Positions 26,479 to 34,950 of a stretch of DNA of 64,000 nt are shown piece after piece. The notes beneath the pieces were generated by a model. That model had not been told where the DNA came from, ran no database searches, and saw only the letters and a program-made list of their open reading frames with translations. A program made the position numbers and the translations under genes. Each line of letters begins with the position of its first letter. The first letter of the stretch is position 1. The stretch spans positions 1 to 64,000 of the forward strand of contig JACAAY010000008.1 of NCBI GenBank assembly GCA_013377095.1, read 5' to 3'. The DNA comes from Desulfuromonadales bacterium (GTDB lineage Bacteria; Desulfobacterota; Desulfuromonadia; Geobacterales; Pseudopelobacteraceae).

Positions 26479-27750
26479 TCAGCGTCCGATTGCTTTCCTG
26501 CCGATGTCGGTGCGGAACTGCGCTCCTGCCCAGGAGATAGTGGCAACTGCCTGATATGCCTGATCAATTGCACCCTGCACCGAGTCACCCAGGGCGGTCA
26601 CTCCCAGCACCCGGCCGCCGTTCGTTACGCAGGCGCCATTCTTGATGCTGGTTCCGGCATGAAATACATACACATCCTCAAGCTTGGCAGCGTCTTCAAG
26701 CCCACTGATTGCATCTCCCTTGCGATAATCGCCCGGATACCCCTCGCTCGCCATGACAACGCAGACAGCAGCCTTGTCATGCCACTGGATCTCCATACCG
26801 GAAACATCTCCATTGGCAACAGCCAGAAGCAGCGGAACGATATCGGATTTCATCCGCATCAGGAGTGGCTGACATTCCGGGTCGCCGAAACGGGCATTGA
26901 ACTCAAGGGTTTTAACCTGACCATCCTTAACCATCAAACCGGCATAGAGAACACCACGATAGGGTCGCCCCTCTGCAGCCATGCCGTCAACGGCGCGACG
27001 AAGCACATCGCGCATGGCGATTTCGTGAATAGCCTCCGTAACCACCGGCGCAGGCGAATAGGCGCCCATGCCACCGGTATTGGGTCCCTTGTCCCCGTCA
27101 AAGATCGCCTTGTGGTCCTGGGCGCTGGCCAGGGGAATAATGTTGGATCCATCGGTAATTGCCAGAAACGAAGCTTCCTCACCGGTGAGAAACTCCTCGA
27201 TCACCACGCGGGATCCGGCGCTGCCAAAGGAGTTGCCGCTGAGCATATCCCTGACGGTATCGACCGCTTCCTGGCAGGTCTGGGCAATGATAACACCCTT
27301 GCCCGCTGCCAGACCATCGGCCTTGACAACGATGGGAGCCCCGGTCCGTTCAATAAACGCCTCAGCCGCTTCAATCTCGCTGAAAACACCGTAGGCAGCA
27401 GTGGGAATGTCGTATTTTGCCATCAGATCTTTGGAAAAGGCCTTGCTTCCCTCGATGATGGCCGCCTCCTGCTTGGGTCCAAACACCTTCAGATCGTGAT
27501 TTTGAAAAATATCCACAATCCCCAGTGAAAGAGGTTGTTCCGGGCCAACCACCGTTAGATCGATACGTTCTTCCCAGGCAAATTCCAGGAGTTTGCTGAC
27601 CTCATCTGCCCGGATGGGAAGGTTTTCAGCCAGCAGTTCGGTTCCGGGATTGCCCGGAGCACAGTAGATTTTTTTAACCAGCGGAGACTGGGCAATTTTC
27701 CAGACCAGCGCATGTTCGCGACCGCCGCCACCAACGACAAGTATTTTCAT
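26479..27750 (-). CDS. purD: phosphoribosylamine--glycine ligase
   Basis: This 423-residue ATP-grasp ligase joins phosphoribosylamine and glycine to form GAR, step 2 of purine synthesis. It shows the N-terminal MKILVVGGGGREHALVWKI, the ATP-grasp region (APIVVKADGLAAGKGVIIAQ, VVIEEFLTGEEASFLAI), NTGGMGAYSPAP, and LEFNARFGDPECQPLLMRM. The length agrees with E. coli PurD (429). It follows purH after a 98-base gap that contains a G-rich/C-rich inverted repeat, and precedes the FIST receptor. Confidence 0.98.
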   Translation of the reverse strand: MKILVVGGGGREHALVWKIAQSPLVKKIYCAPGNPGTELLAENLPIRADEVSKLLEFAWEERIDLTVVGPEQPLSLGIVDIFQNHDLKVFGPKQEAAIIEGSKAFSKDLMAKYDIPTAAYGVFSEIEAAEAFIERTGAPIVVKADGLAAGKGVIIAQTCQEAVDTVRDMLSGNSFGSAGSRVVIEEFLTGEEASFLAITDGSNIIPLASAQDHKAIFDGDKGPNTGGMGAYSPAPVVTEAIHEIAMRDVLRRAVDGMAAEGRPYRGVLYAGLMVKDGQVKTLEFNARFGDPECQPLLMRMKSDIVPLLLAVANGDVSGMEIQWHDKAAVCVVMASEGYPGDYRKGDAISGLEDAAKLEDVYVFHAGTSIKNGACVTNGGRVLGVTALGDSVQGAIDQAYQAVATISWAGAQFRTDIGRKAIGR

Positions 27751-27767
27751 GAATTACACCTCTTATA

Positions 27768-27847
27768 GGGACTTGGGACTTGGGACTAGGGACTGGGAAA
27801 ATCCTTTTCCGAATCGAGTCCCCCGGTCCCCAGTTCCCGGTCCCGGA
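27768..27847. repeat. gene-free inverted G-rich/C-rich array between purH and purD
   Basis: The left arm has four units of the type GGGACTTGGGACT (27768-27797), a loop of about 20 bases, and the right arm has CCCCCGGTCCCCAG with TTCCCGGTCCCGG (27818-27847). It ends one base before the purH stop codon. Same architecture as the element around the four-helix-bundle gene, without an ORF. Confidence 0.75.
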
Positions 27848-27848
27848 T

Positions 27849-29414
27849 TCAATGCCTGAAATGCCGCATGCCGGTGAAGACCATGGCCATGCCATGCTCA
27901 TCGGCAGCCGCGATGACCTCGGCATCCCGCACACTGCCTCCGGGCTGAATGACGGCGCATATGCCTGCGGAGGCTGCATTATCGATACCGTCGCGGAACG
28001 GGAAAAATGCATCGGAGGCCATGACGGCGCCCTTGACGGAAAGACCGGCCTGCTCCGCCTTGATGGCAGCGATACGGGCCGAGTTGACCCTGCTCATCTG
28101 ACCGGCACCGACACCGATGGTCATCCCGTCTCGACCGTAGACGATGGCGTTGGATTTGACAAATTTGGCCACCTGCCAGGTAAACTTCAAGTCAATCAAC
28201 TCCTGTTCGGTGGGCTGGCGTTTGGTAACCACCTTCAGGTCGGCAAAAAGGTCGAGATCGGCATTCTGGACCAGCAGGCCTCCGGTAACCCGCTTAAAGT
28301 CAAGACGCGGGAACGACCTTTCCGGCCAGTCGCCGTACATCAGCAGCCTAACATTCTTCTTGGCGGAAACGACCTGAACCGCATCCGGGGAGATGGTGGG
28401 AGCAACGATGACTTCCACGAACTGACGCTCGCAGATTGCCAGGGCGGTTTCCAGGTCCAGTTCACGGTTGCAGGCGATGATACCGCCAAAGGCAGATTCC
28501 GGATCGGTGGAGTAGGCCCGGTCATAGGCCTCCAGCAGTGTGGCCCCGATGGCCACGCCGCAGGGGTTGGCATGTTTGACAATAACGCAGGCCGGGTGAT
28601 CGCCGAACTGCTTCACGCACTCCAGGGCTGCGTCGGTATCGGCAATATTGTTATAGGAGAGTTCCTTGCCCTGCACCTGGTGGCAGGTGGCCACCGATGC
28701 TTCCTGCTGGGTTCGCTCCACATAAAACGCCGCGGATTGCTGGGGATTTTCGCCATAGCGCAGGTCCTGGCTTTTTTTGACCTGAATGGTCAGGGTTTCG
28801 GGAAATTCCGCCGGGGTCTCGCCAAGACGCGCTCCCAGATAATTGGAAATTGCTCCGTCATAGGCCGCGGTATGCTGAAACACCTTGACCGCCAGACCGA
28901 AGTTGGTCTGTGCCGAGACCTCGCCCCCCGTGGCCCGCATCTCGTCCACAACCAGGGAATAATCAACGGAATCCACCAGCACGGTCACATCCGGATAATT
29001 CTTGGCGGCGGAGCGCAGCATGGTCGGTCCGCCGATGTCGATATTCTCGATGGCATCCGCAAGCAGGCAGCCGTCCTTGGCCACGGTTGCCTCAAAGGGA
29101 TACAGGTTGACCACAACCATGTCGATGTTTCCGATACCGTATTCCTCCATCTTGGCCACATGTTCGGGATTGCTGCGCATCCCCAGCAGACCTCCATGCA
29201 CCTTGGGATGCAGTGTTTTGACCCGGCCATCCAGCATCTCGGGGAACCCGGTGTATTCGGAAACATCCATGACCGCCACTCCCGACTCGCGCAGCAGTTT
29301 GGCGGTTCCACCGGTGGAGAGGATCTCAACACCATAACCGGCCAGCACCTTGGAAAACTCGATGATGCCCCGTTTGTTGGACACACTGATCAGCGCTCTC
29401 TTGATTTTTGCCAT
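27849..29414 (-). CDS. purH: bifunctional AICAR formyltransferase/IMP cyclohydrolase
   Basis: This 521-residue enzyme catalyses the last two steps to IMP. The N-terminal MGS-like IMP cyclohydrolase domain (residues 1-190) shows [44 protein letters not shown] and [10 protein letters not shown]. The AICAR transformylase domain shows [35 protein letters not shown] with the catalytic Lys-His pair, and [20 protein letters not shown]. It lies downstream of the ASKHA gene and upstream of purD on the same strand. Confidence 0.98.
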   Translation of the reverse strand: MAKIKRALISVSNKRGIIEFSKVLAGYGVEILSTGGTAKLLRESGVAVMDVSEYTGFPEMLDGRVKTLHPKVHGGLLGMRSNPEHVAKMEEYGIGNIDMVVVNLYPFEATVAKDGCLLADAIENIDIGGPTMLRSAAKNYPDVTVLVDSVDYSLVVDEMRATGGEVSAQTNFGLAVKVFQHTAAYDGAISNYLGARLGETPAEFPETLTIQVKKSQDLRYGENPQQSAAFYVERTQQEASVATCHQVQGKELSYNNIADTDAALECVKQFGDHPACVIVKHANPCGVAIGATLLEAYDRAYSTDPESAFGGIIACNRELDLETALAICERQFVEVIVAPTISPDAVQVVSAKKNVRLLMYGDWPERSFPRLDFKRVTGGLLVQNADLDLFADLKVVTKRQPTEQELIDLKFTWQVAKFVKSNAIVYGRDGMTIGVGAGQMSRVNSARIAAIKAEQAGLSVKGAVMASDAFFPFRDGIDNAASAGICAVIQPGGSVRDAEVIAAADEHGMAMVFTGMRHFRH

Positions 29415-29462
29415 GGAACAACTCCTTATAAATAAAGCTTGACTCGTAACACAGGGGATTCT

Positions 29463-30776
29463 TTAACCCTTCGGCTCATGGCCGGGAAAGTTGAGGTATT
29501 TCAAAAACAGTTTCTCAAACAGAGCTGTTCCTGACAGCGGCACCACCCGAAACCTGTCCGCGAGCCGTTCCACTGCATCAAAACGGTCAGCGCACATGAG
29601 GGCTCGCTCTGCTCCGGCCAGTGCACCTGTCGGAATGAAAGTAGTAATATGTACCATGCCTTCATCGAAGATTCCAACAGTTTTAAGCCATTCCGGTCGC
29701 AAAACAGCACCGAAGGAACCGGTTAGAACCACACGTTCCAGCGCCCCGGGGGAAATTCCCGCACGGGTATACAACACTTCCAGGCCAGCCCGAATGGCTC
29801 CCGTGGCAAGCTGAATCTGTCGAATATCCGTTTGGCTCAGCAGCAGCAGGCGCTGGGCATCCCGGTGCAGCACAAACGCATTTTCACCATTCCAGAAAAG
29901 CACCCGGCCAGCCAGATTGGAGGGAATTTCGGCGCTGTCCCGCATTCTTCCGCCCGGTTCAATAACCCCCTGCCCCAACAGCTGGGTGATGGCCTCGATC
30001 ACCCCCGAACCGCAGATCCCCTGGGGAGAGACATTTCCGATCACCACCGTTTGCACCCGTTCTCCGTCAATGCGCAGAGAGCTGATTGCCCCCGGCAGGG
30101 CCGCCATGCCGCAGGAGAGGTTACCCCCCTCAAAAGCCGGTCCGGCTGCCGCTGACGTAGCCCAAATGGTGTCCCCCACCTCCAATGCCATCTCACCGTT
30201 GGTGCCCATATCCAAATACAGGGAACGGGGAGCGGGGAGCGGGGACGGGTGGACAACAACCGTTTTTCCAGTCCCTGGTTCCTGATCCCCGGTTCCCGAT
30301 CCCCGTTCCCCGAATAGAAAGGCAACCGTATCACCACCCACAAAGCCTCCCGGCATGGGAAAGACGTAGGCCTCGGCACCCCCCTCCCAGCCTAGATCAG
30401 AAAACGCCAGGTGCGTACCGCAAGTATACAGTGGCCGGTACGGGGGGAAAGCCAGCTTCCGCACCGCCAGCCCCAGCAGCAGATGCTGCATGGCAGGGTT
30501 GCCGGCAATGGCAACCTGCCCTACATCGCTCCAGGCAACGCCGGACTGCCTGCACACCTCATGCGCCAGGCGCTGCAATTCAGAGCGGATCAAGGCGGTC
30601 ATTTCCTGCTGCGCTCGGTCGGATTCAACAGCCGCAGCCAGGCGCGAGACCACATCGGCACCAAAGCTGCGCTGCGGATTCAGGCCGGCGGACATGGCCA
30701 GGCGTTCCCCGCTGGCGGTCTCGATCAGCGAGACCGCCAGGGTGGTGGTGCCAAGGTCAATGGCGATTGCGTACAT
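29463..30776 (-). CDS. ASKHA-domain protein (RACo C-terminal type, without ferredoxin domain)
   Basis: This 437-residue protein of the acetate/sugar kinase-Hsc70-actin fold starts YAIAIDLGTTTLAVSLIE and has VAIAGNPAMQHLLLG, GGDTVAFLF, LYLDMGTNGEM, GNVSPQGICGSGVIEAI and VVLTGSFGAVL. It corresponds to the C-terminal domain of reductive activators of corrinoid proteins, which use ATP to drive low-potential electron transfer to a corrinoid; here the N-terminal 2Fe-2S domain is absent. About 28 residues between FLFGE and SLYLDMG are encoded by an inserted repeat array, in frame. The ATG at 30776 is chosen by homology (MYAIAID); 30788 is possible. Between selD and purH. Confidence 0.85.
   Translation of the reverse strand: MYAIAIDLGTTTLAVSLIETASGERLAMSAGLNPQRSFGADVVSRLAAAVESDRAQQEMTALIRSELQRLAHEVCRQSGVAWSDVGQVAIAGNPAMQHLLLGLAVRKLAFPPYRPLYTCGTHLAFSDLGWEGGAEAYVFPMPGGFVGGDTVAFLFGERGSGTGDQEPGTGKTVVVHPSPLPAPRSLYLDMGTNGEMALEVGDTIWATSAAAGPAFEGGNLSCGMAALPGAISSLRIDGERVQTVVIGNVSPQGICGSGVIEAITQLLGQGVIEPGGRMRDSAEIPSNLAGRVLFWNGENAFVLHRDAQRLLLLSQTDIRQIQLATGAIRAGLEVLYTRAGISPGALERVVLTGSFGAVLRPEWLKTVGIFDEGMVHITTFIPTGALAGAERALMCADRFDAVERLADRFRVVPLSGTALFEKLFLKYLNFPGHEPKG
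30221..30312. repeat. inverted G-rich/C-rich array inserted in frame in the ASKHA gene
   Basis: The left arm has GGGAACGGGGAGCGGGGAG (30221 onward), the loop is GGACAACAACCGTTTTTCC, and the right arm has CCCTGGTTCCTGATCCCC then GGTTCCCGATCCCCGTTCCCC (to 30312). It contributes the Gly/Pro/Ser-rich insertion RGSGTGDQEPGTG...HPSPLPAPRS to the protein without creating a stop. Confidence 0.8.
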
Positions 30777-30812
30777 GGTTACACCCATACATTCGGTTTT
30801 TGGGAAGCAAAT

Positions 30813-31844
30813 CTATTCTATCTCTAGCGAATGGGTTCGGAACGGCAGCACCTGGCCGATCTGCCGTGCAAAGATGCCGAGCCGGCCGGCCTCTGCCAGA
30901 AAACACCCGGCATTGTCCCCTGACAATGCAATCAGCATTCCACCGGAGGTCTGGGGGTCGAACAGCGGCAGCAGCGCCGCATCATCGGGAAACGTGGTGG
31001 GAAGAATAAAAGGAAGATAGTGGTCGCGATTGCGGTAGCAGCCGGCCGGAACCATGCCATCGTTCACCAGGTCGGCAACTCCCGACATAAGCGGGATAGA
31101 CGCAGGAGCAAGCCGGATGGTTACCCCGGCGCCACGCGCCATCTCGCTGGCATGGCCGAGCAGACCGAACCCGGTGACATCGGTGGCTGCGCTGACGTTG
31201 CAGCGGCACATCAGTTCAGCTGCGGCACGGTTTAGGGTGGTCATCCAGGCAATGGCTTCCGCTACCGCCTGTTGGGGGGCCAGTTCCCCCTTGATGGCGG
31301 TGGAGATGATCCCGGTTCCCAGCGGCTTGGTCAGGATCAGCACATCTCCCGGACGGGCGGTGGAGTTGCGCACGATCCGCTCCGGATCCACCAGACCGGT
31401 CACGGAAAGACCATATTTCAACTCGTCGTCCTCAACCGTGTGTCCACCAACGAGGCAAACGCCGCATTCCTTCAGCACACTCTGGCCACCGGCCAGTATC
31501 TCCCGCAGCACATCTCCCGGAACCGTGCAGGCCGGGAAAAAAACCAGATTCATGGCGGTCACGGGACGGGCGCCCATGGCATACACGTCGGAAACCGCAT
31601 TGGCGGCTGCGATACACCCGAAGCAGAAGGGATCATCAACCAGGGGAGTGATGATATCGGCTGTTTCCACCAGGGCGCAGCTGGGCCCAATCCTGTAGAC
31701 GCCGGCATCATCGGATGTTTCCGGACCTACAAGCAGATTCTCATCACGATCATCCCAAAGCCCATCCAGGGCTTTCGCCAAGCCCGCAGGGCCCAGTTTC
31801 GCGGCTCAACCCGCAGCTTTTACCAGCTGTGTCAACTTAATCAT
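30813..31844 (-). CDS. selD: selenide, water dikinase (selenoprotein, UGA-encoded Sec13)
   Basis: SelD makes selenophosphate from selenide and ATP for selenocysteine and selenouridine synthesis. Starting at ATG 31844 after GAGGAT, the product reads [12 protein letters not shown][16 protein letters not shown] and then continues as a 343-residue SelD. Codon 13 is TGA (31808-31806), exactly where SelD proteins have their catalytic Cys or Sec, and the essential Lys follows three residues later (Lys16). A hairpin just after the TGA fits a bacterial SECIS. Other motifs: [61 protein letters not shown] normal gene call would start at TTG 31781 and lose the active site. It follows alr by 7 bases. Confidence 0.95.
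31776..31808 (-). promoter_or_regulatory. candidate bacterial SECIS element in selD
   Basis: Starting at the in-frame TGA (31808-31806), the following bases contain GGGCCC-TGC-GGGC, which forms a short GC-rich apical stem about 15-20 bases downstream of the UGA. Position and size fit the SelB-binding hairpin of bacterial selenoprotein mRNAs. The fold was judged by eye. Confidence 0.6.
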
Positions 31845-31851
31845 ATCATCC

Positions 31852-33036
31852 TCACTTGAGATACACTCGCGGCACCCGCTTGCTGATCCCGCAGAAAATT
31901 TCGTAAGGAATGGTTCCGGCCGCATCCGCCAGCTCTTCCGCCTGGATACAGTTGCCTGCGTTGTCCGGTCCCATCAGCACCACCTGGTCACCGACGCTGA
32001 CATCAGGGACCGCGGTCACATCCAGCATGATCCAATCCATGCAGACCGTCCCGGTCACCCTTACCCTGACCCCCCTGACCAGCGCTTCGCCCCGGTTGGT
32101 CAGGGCGCGGGCATAGCCATCGGCATACCCCACCGGCACACTGGCAACCAGGGTCCGTTCATCGGTGGTGAAACGGCGGCCATAGCTGATTGGCGTCCCC
32201 GCTTCGACCCATTTGAGCATGGCTATGCGGCTCTTCAAACGCATGACCGGTCGCAGGTCAAGCTTGCCCTGGAAATCGGGTGAGGGTATGGCGCCATACA
32301 GGGCGATTCCCGGCCTGACCAGGTTGCAGCCCGGTATTTCCCTCAGCAGGGCGGCGGCGCTGTTGGCAATATGGACATAGCGCGGCTTGAAACCGGCCGT
32401 GCGCGCTTCGGCCAGCACCCAGGCAAACCGCTCCGCTTGAAGCCGGGTGAAGTAGCTGCCCGATTCATTCAGTTCATCAGCACTGGCAAAATGGGAGATA
32501 ATCCCCTCCAGGGCAATGTTGGGCAGGTCGGCCAGCTCCCGCAGAAAATCGGGCGCCTCGGCATAGGGTATCCCCAGACGCCCCATGCCGGTATCGATTT
32601 TAAGATGCACCTGAGCCTTGCGAAAAAGCTTGCCGGCGGCCTGGTTCAAAGCACGTGCCTGCTCCAGGGTAAACACGATGGTGGAGAGATTATAGCCGAT
32701 GCATTTCCGTTCCTGACCGGGATAGACCCCGCCCAGCAGCAGAATCGGCTTGTCGATACCGGCCTTGCGCAGCTGGATACCCTCGGCCAGAAAAGCCACG
32801 CCAAAGGCATTCACCCCCAGCTGTTCCAGTTCGCGGCTGATATCCATGAAACCATGACCATAGGCATCGGCCTTGACCACCGCCAGCATTTCCGTCCGCC
32901 GCGGAATGGATGAGCGGATAACCTGATAATTATGTCGCAGGGCACTGAGATCGATTTCGGCAAAGGTGGGACGACTGTCGTACAAGGCTTTGAAACTCCT
33001 CAGAATCGGATAAATATTGCGCTCGATTTCTAGCAT
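31852..33036 (-). CDS. alr: alanine racemase
   Basis: This 394-residue PLP enzyme interconverts L- and D-alanine for peptidoglycan. Visible motifs are the N-terminal strand [16 protein letters not shown], the PLP-lysine motif [50 protein letters not shown], and the catalytic Tyr region [14 protein letters not shown], followed by [11 protein letters not shown] and [11 protein letters not shown]. It has a short N-terminal extension compared with 360-residue homologues. It is the first gene of a leftward run alr-selD-ASKHA-purH-purD. The region upstream contains a repeat array and then the divergent thiamine operon. Confidence 0.97.
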   Translation of the reverse strand: MLEIERNIYPILRSFKALYDSRPTFAEIDLSALRHNYQVIRSSIPRRTEMLAVVKADAYGHGFMDISRELEQLGVNAFGVAFLAEGIQLRKAGIDKPILLLGGVYPGQERKCIGYNLSTIVFTLEQARALNQAAGKLFRKAQVHLKIDTGMGRLGIPYAEAPDFLRELADLPNIALEGIISHFASADELNESGSYFTRLQAERFAWVLAEARTAGFKPRYVHIANSAAALLREIPGCNLVRPGIALYGAIPSPDFQGKLDLRPVMRLKSRIAMLKWVEAGTPISYGRRFTTDERTLVASVPVGYADGYARALTNRGEALVRGVRVRVTGTVCMDWIMLDVTAVPDVSVGDQVVLMGPDNAGNCIQAEELADAAGTIPYEIFCGISKRVPRVYLK

Positions 33037-33054
33037 GTCTCTTCCCAGCTGTAA

Positions 33055-33143
33055 AGGGAAAGAGCGGGGACCGGGGACGCGGGACCGGGTCCAAGAACAT
33101 CAAAAACCGTTACTCGTCCCTCGTCCCTCGTCCCCGGCACCGG
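33055..33143. repeat. gene-free inverted G-rich/C-rich array between alr and the thi operon
   Basis: The left arm has AGAGCGGGGACCGGGGACGC then GGGACCGGG (33061-33089), the loop is AACATCAAAAACCGTTA, and the right arm has three CGTCCCT units followed by CGTCCCCGGCACCGG (33114-33142). It lies in the divergent promoter region. Confidence 0.75.
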
Positions 33144-33190
33144 ATTCCTTGACAGAAAAGCCGAGTTCCAGTATGGTAACTCCGTTTTAA

Positions 33191-33278
33191 GGCCCTGGGG
33201 GAGTTCGCCAGAACTGAGATGATTCCACGGAATCAGACCCTTTGAACCTGATCCGGTTAATTCCGGCGTAGGAAAGCG
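33191..33278 (+). promoter_or_regulatory. TPP riboswitch (THI element)
   Basis: The conserved THI-box sequences are present in order: CCTGGGGGAGTTC, CTGAGATG, the variable P3 arm ATTCCACGGAAT, CAGACCCTTTGAACCTGATC and CCGGCGTAGGAAAG. Thiamine pyrophosphate binding would switch off thiED-thiC. It lies about 155 bases before the thiED start and is followed by competing hairpins. Confidence 0.97.
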
Positions 33279-33306
33279 GCTCGTCTGATTGATTCAATGA
33301 ATCCAG

Positions 33307-33339
33307 CCGCCTGATATGTTTTTTCAGAGCGGTTTTTTT
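33307..33339 (+). terminator. riboswitch-controlled intrinsic terminator
   Basis: CCGCCTGA (33307-33314) pairs with TCAG-A-GCGG (33324-33332), followed by seven T. An alternative stem, GCGGCT (33276-33281) with AGCCGC (33305-33310), would use the same CCGC bases and act as antiterminator, and its left half overlaps the 3' end of the riboswitch. This gives a clear switching mechanism. Confidence 0.8.
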
Positions 33340-33434
33340 ATGTATATTTCTTGCGAATAGCAGGGAAATCCGGGCAATTCCCGGATTTCACCCCCTACAA
33401 CAAAAGTCCCTACGGAATCAGAAGGAAGACTTCA

Positions 33435-34925
33435 ATGAACGACAGTGGCAAGCCATTTCGTCTCGTCGTCAATAACACCGCGCAACCATCTCCTGTAGCG
33501 GGGGTTTACCTCGTCACCGACCAGGGCGACAATCTGGTGGAACGGGTGCGAACAGCTCTGCAGGGTGGCGTTTCGGTGCTGCAGTACCGCGCCAAGAACA
33601 AGGAGCGGGAGCGCTGCCTCTTCGAAGCAACCGAGCTGAAGCAGCTTTGCCGGGATTTCGGGGTGGCTTTTATCGTCAACGACGATATGCAGCTGGCCAG
33701 GGAGGTGGAAGCCGACGGCATCCACCTGGGACAGGATGACGGGCAGGTGGTCGATGCGCGCAAGCTGCTGGGACCGAACAAAATCATCGGCAAATCGACC
33801 CACGATCTGAACGAGGCGCTGCAGGCAGAACAGGAAGGGGCAGACTACATCGGTTTTGGTTCCATGTACCCCACCAGCAGCAAGTCTGTCAGCCATCTTC
33901 CCGGCACAGCCGGGCTCTCTGAGATTCGCGACCGAATTAAACTCCCGATTGTCGCCATCGGCGGCATCACCTCTTCCAATGCCTGCCGGGTGATTGATGC
34001 CGGTGCCGACGCCCTGGCAGTCATTTCCTCTGTCCTCTCCAGTCCGCGTCCGGACATGGCTGCCGTGGAACTGAAGCTGCTCTTCAATCGTCGCCGCCCC
34101 TTTCCCCGCGGCGCAGTACTGACCATTGCCGGCAGCGATTCCGGCGGAGGGGCAGGAATCCAGGCCGACATAAAGACCATCACTCTGCTGGGAAGCTACG
34201 CCGCCAGCGTGCTGACCGCCCTGACAGCCCAGAACACCCGCGGTGTTTCAGCCATACATGGCCTGCCCCCTTCGTTCGTCATCGACCAGTTGGACAGCGT
34301 ACTATCCGATATCCCCATTGATGTCATCAAAACCGGCATGCTGCATACCCCGGCCATCATTTCCGCATTGGCGGAGCGGTTGGCGGAACAGCCCTCCCTG
34401 CTGCCGATGGTGATTGACCCGGTCATGATTGCCAAGGGAGGAGCGGCCCTGATGGAGCGGGAAGCGGCGACACTGTTTCTTGAACAGCTCATTCCCCTGG
34501 CCTATCTGCTGACCCCCAATATCCCCGAAGCCGAACGTCTTCTGGGAAGGACGATTCAGACCGAAGCCGAGGCAGAGCAGGCCGCCCGTGAACTGCATGC
34601 ACTGGGCGCCGCCAATGTACTGATCAAGGGGGGGCATCTGACCGGAAGGTTCTCCACGGACATCCTCTTTGACGGCTACGAATGCCACCATTTTTCCGCC
34701 GAACGTATCTTTACCAGCAACACCCACGGTACCGGCTGTACCTATGCCTCGGCCATCGCCTCCTTTCTGGCCCAGGGTGAACCGCTCAGGGTGGCCGTGG
34801 AACGAGCAAAGCAGTTCATCACCAGCGCTATCCACCTGGCCCGCCCCCTGGGCAAGGGACACAGCCCGGTCAATCATTTTGCGGCAGCACAGCAGCAGGC
34901 ACCACCACACTCGCCGCTATCATAG
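33435..34925 (+). CDS. thiED: thiamine-phosphate synthase / hydroxymethylpyrimidine (phosphate) kinase fusion
   Basis: This 496-residue fusion has ThiE first (residues 20-215: GVYLVTDQGDNLVERVRTAL, QYRAKNKERE, FIVNDDMQLAREVEADGIHL, YIGFGSMYPTSSK, IVAIGGITSSNA) and ThiD second (about 232-490: AVLTIAGSDSGGGAGIQADI, IDPVMIAKGGAALM, LTPNIPEAERLLG, HGTGCTYASAIASFLAQG). ThiD phosphorylates HMP-P to HMP-PP and ThiE couples it to the thiazole phosphate, so one chain carries consecutive steps. The ATG at 33435 follows AAGGAAG; the longer frame from 33351 lies in the leader. It is controlled by the TPP riboswitch and followed by thiC after 25 bases. Confidence 0.97.
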   Translation: MNDSGKPFRLVVNNTAQPSPVAGVYLVTDQGDNLVERVRTALQGGVSVLQYRAKNKERERCLFEATELKQLCRDFGVAFIVNDDMQLAREVEADGIHLGQDDGQVVDARKLLGPNKIIGKSTHDLNEALQAEQEGADYIGFGSMYPTSSKSVSHLPGTAGLSEIRDRIKLPIVAIGGITSSNACRVIDAGADALAVISSVLSSPRPDMAAVELKLLFNRRRPFPRGAVLTIAGSDSGGGAGIQADIKTITLLGSYAASVLTALTAQNTRGVSAIHGLPPSFVIDQLDSVLSDIPIDVIKTGMLHTPAIISALAERLAEQPSLLPMVIDPVMIAKGGAALMEREAATLFLEQLIPLAYLLTPNIPEAERLLGRTIQTEAEAEQAARELHALGAANVLIKGGHLTGRFSTDILFDGYECHHFSAERIFTSNTHGTGCTYASAIASFLAQGEPLRVAVERAKQFITSAIHLARPLGKGHSPVNHFAAAQQQAPPHSPLS

Positions 34926-34950
34926 CGTTATTTTATACCACGGAGCTTTT

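Noticed and set aside
26269-27528. 419-codon open frame on the plus strand
   Set aside because: Antisense to purD with unrelated low-complexity product.
27780-29435. 551-codon open frame on the plus strand
   Set aside because: Antisense to purH with no start signal or motif; an effect of GC-rich third positions.
33351-33434. Longer thiED start
   Set aside because: It lies directly behind the riboswitch terminator without a ribosome binding site; the ATG at 33435 has AAGGAAG and fits ThiE length.
34669-34950. Longer thiC start
   Set aside because: It would overlap thiED by more than 250 bases; the ATG at 34951 matches the ThiC N-terminus.
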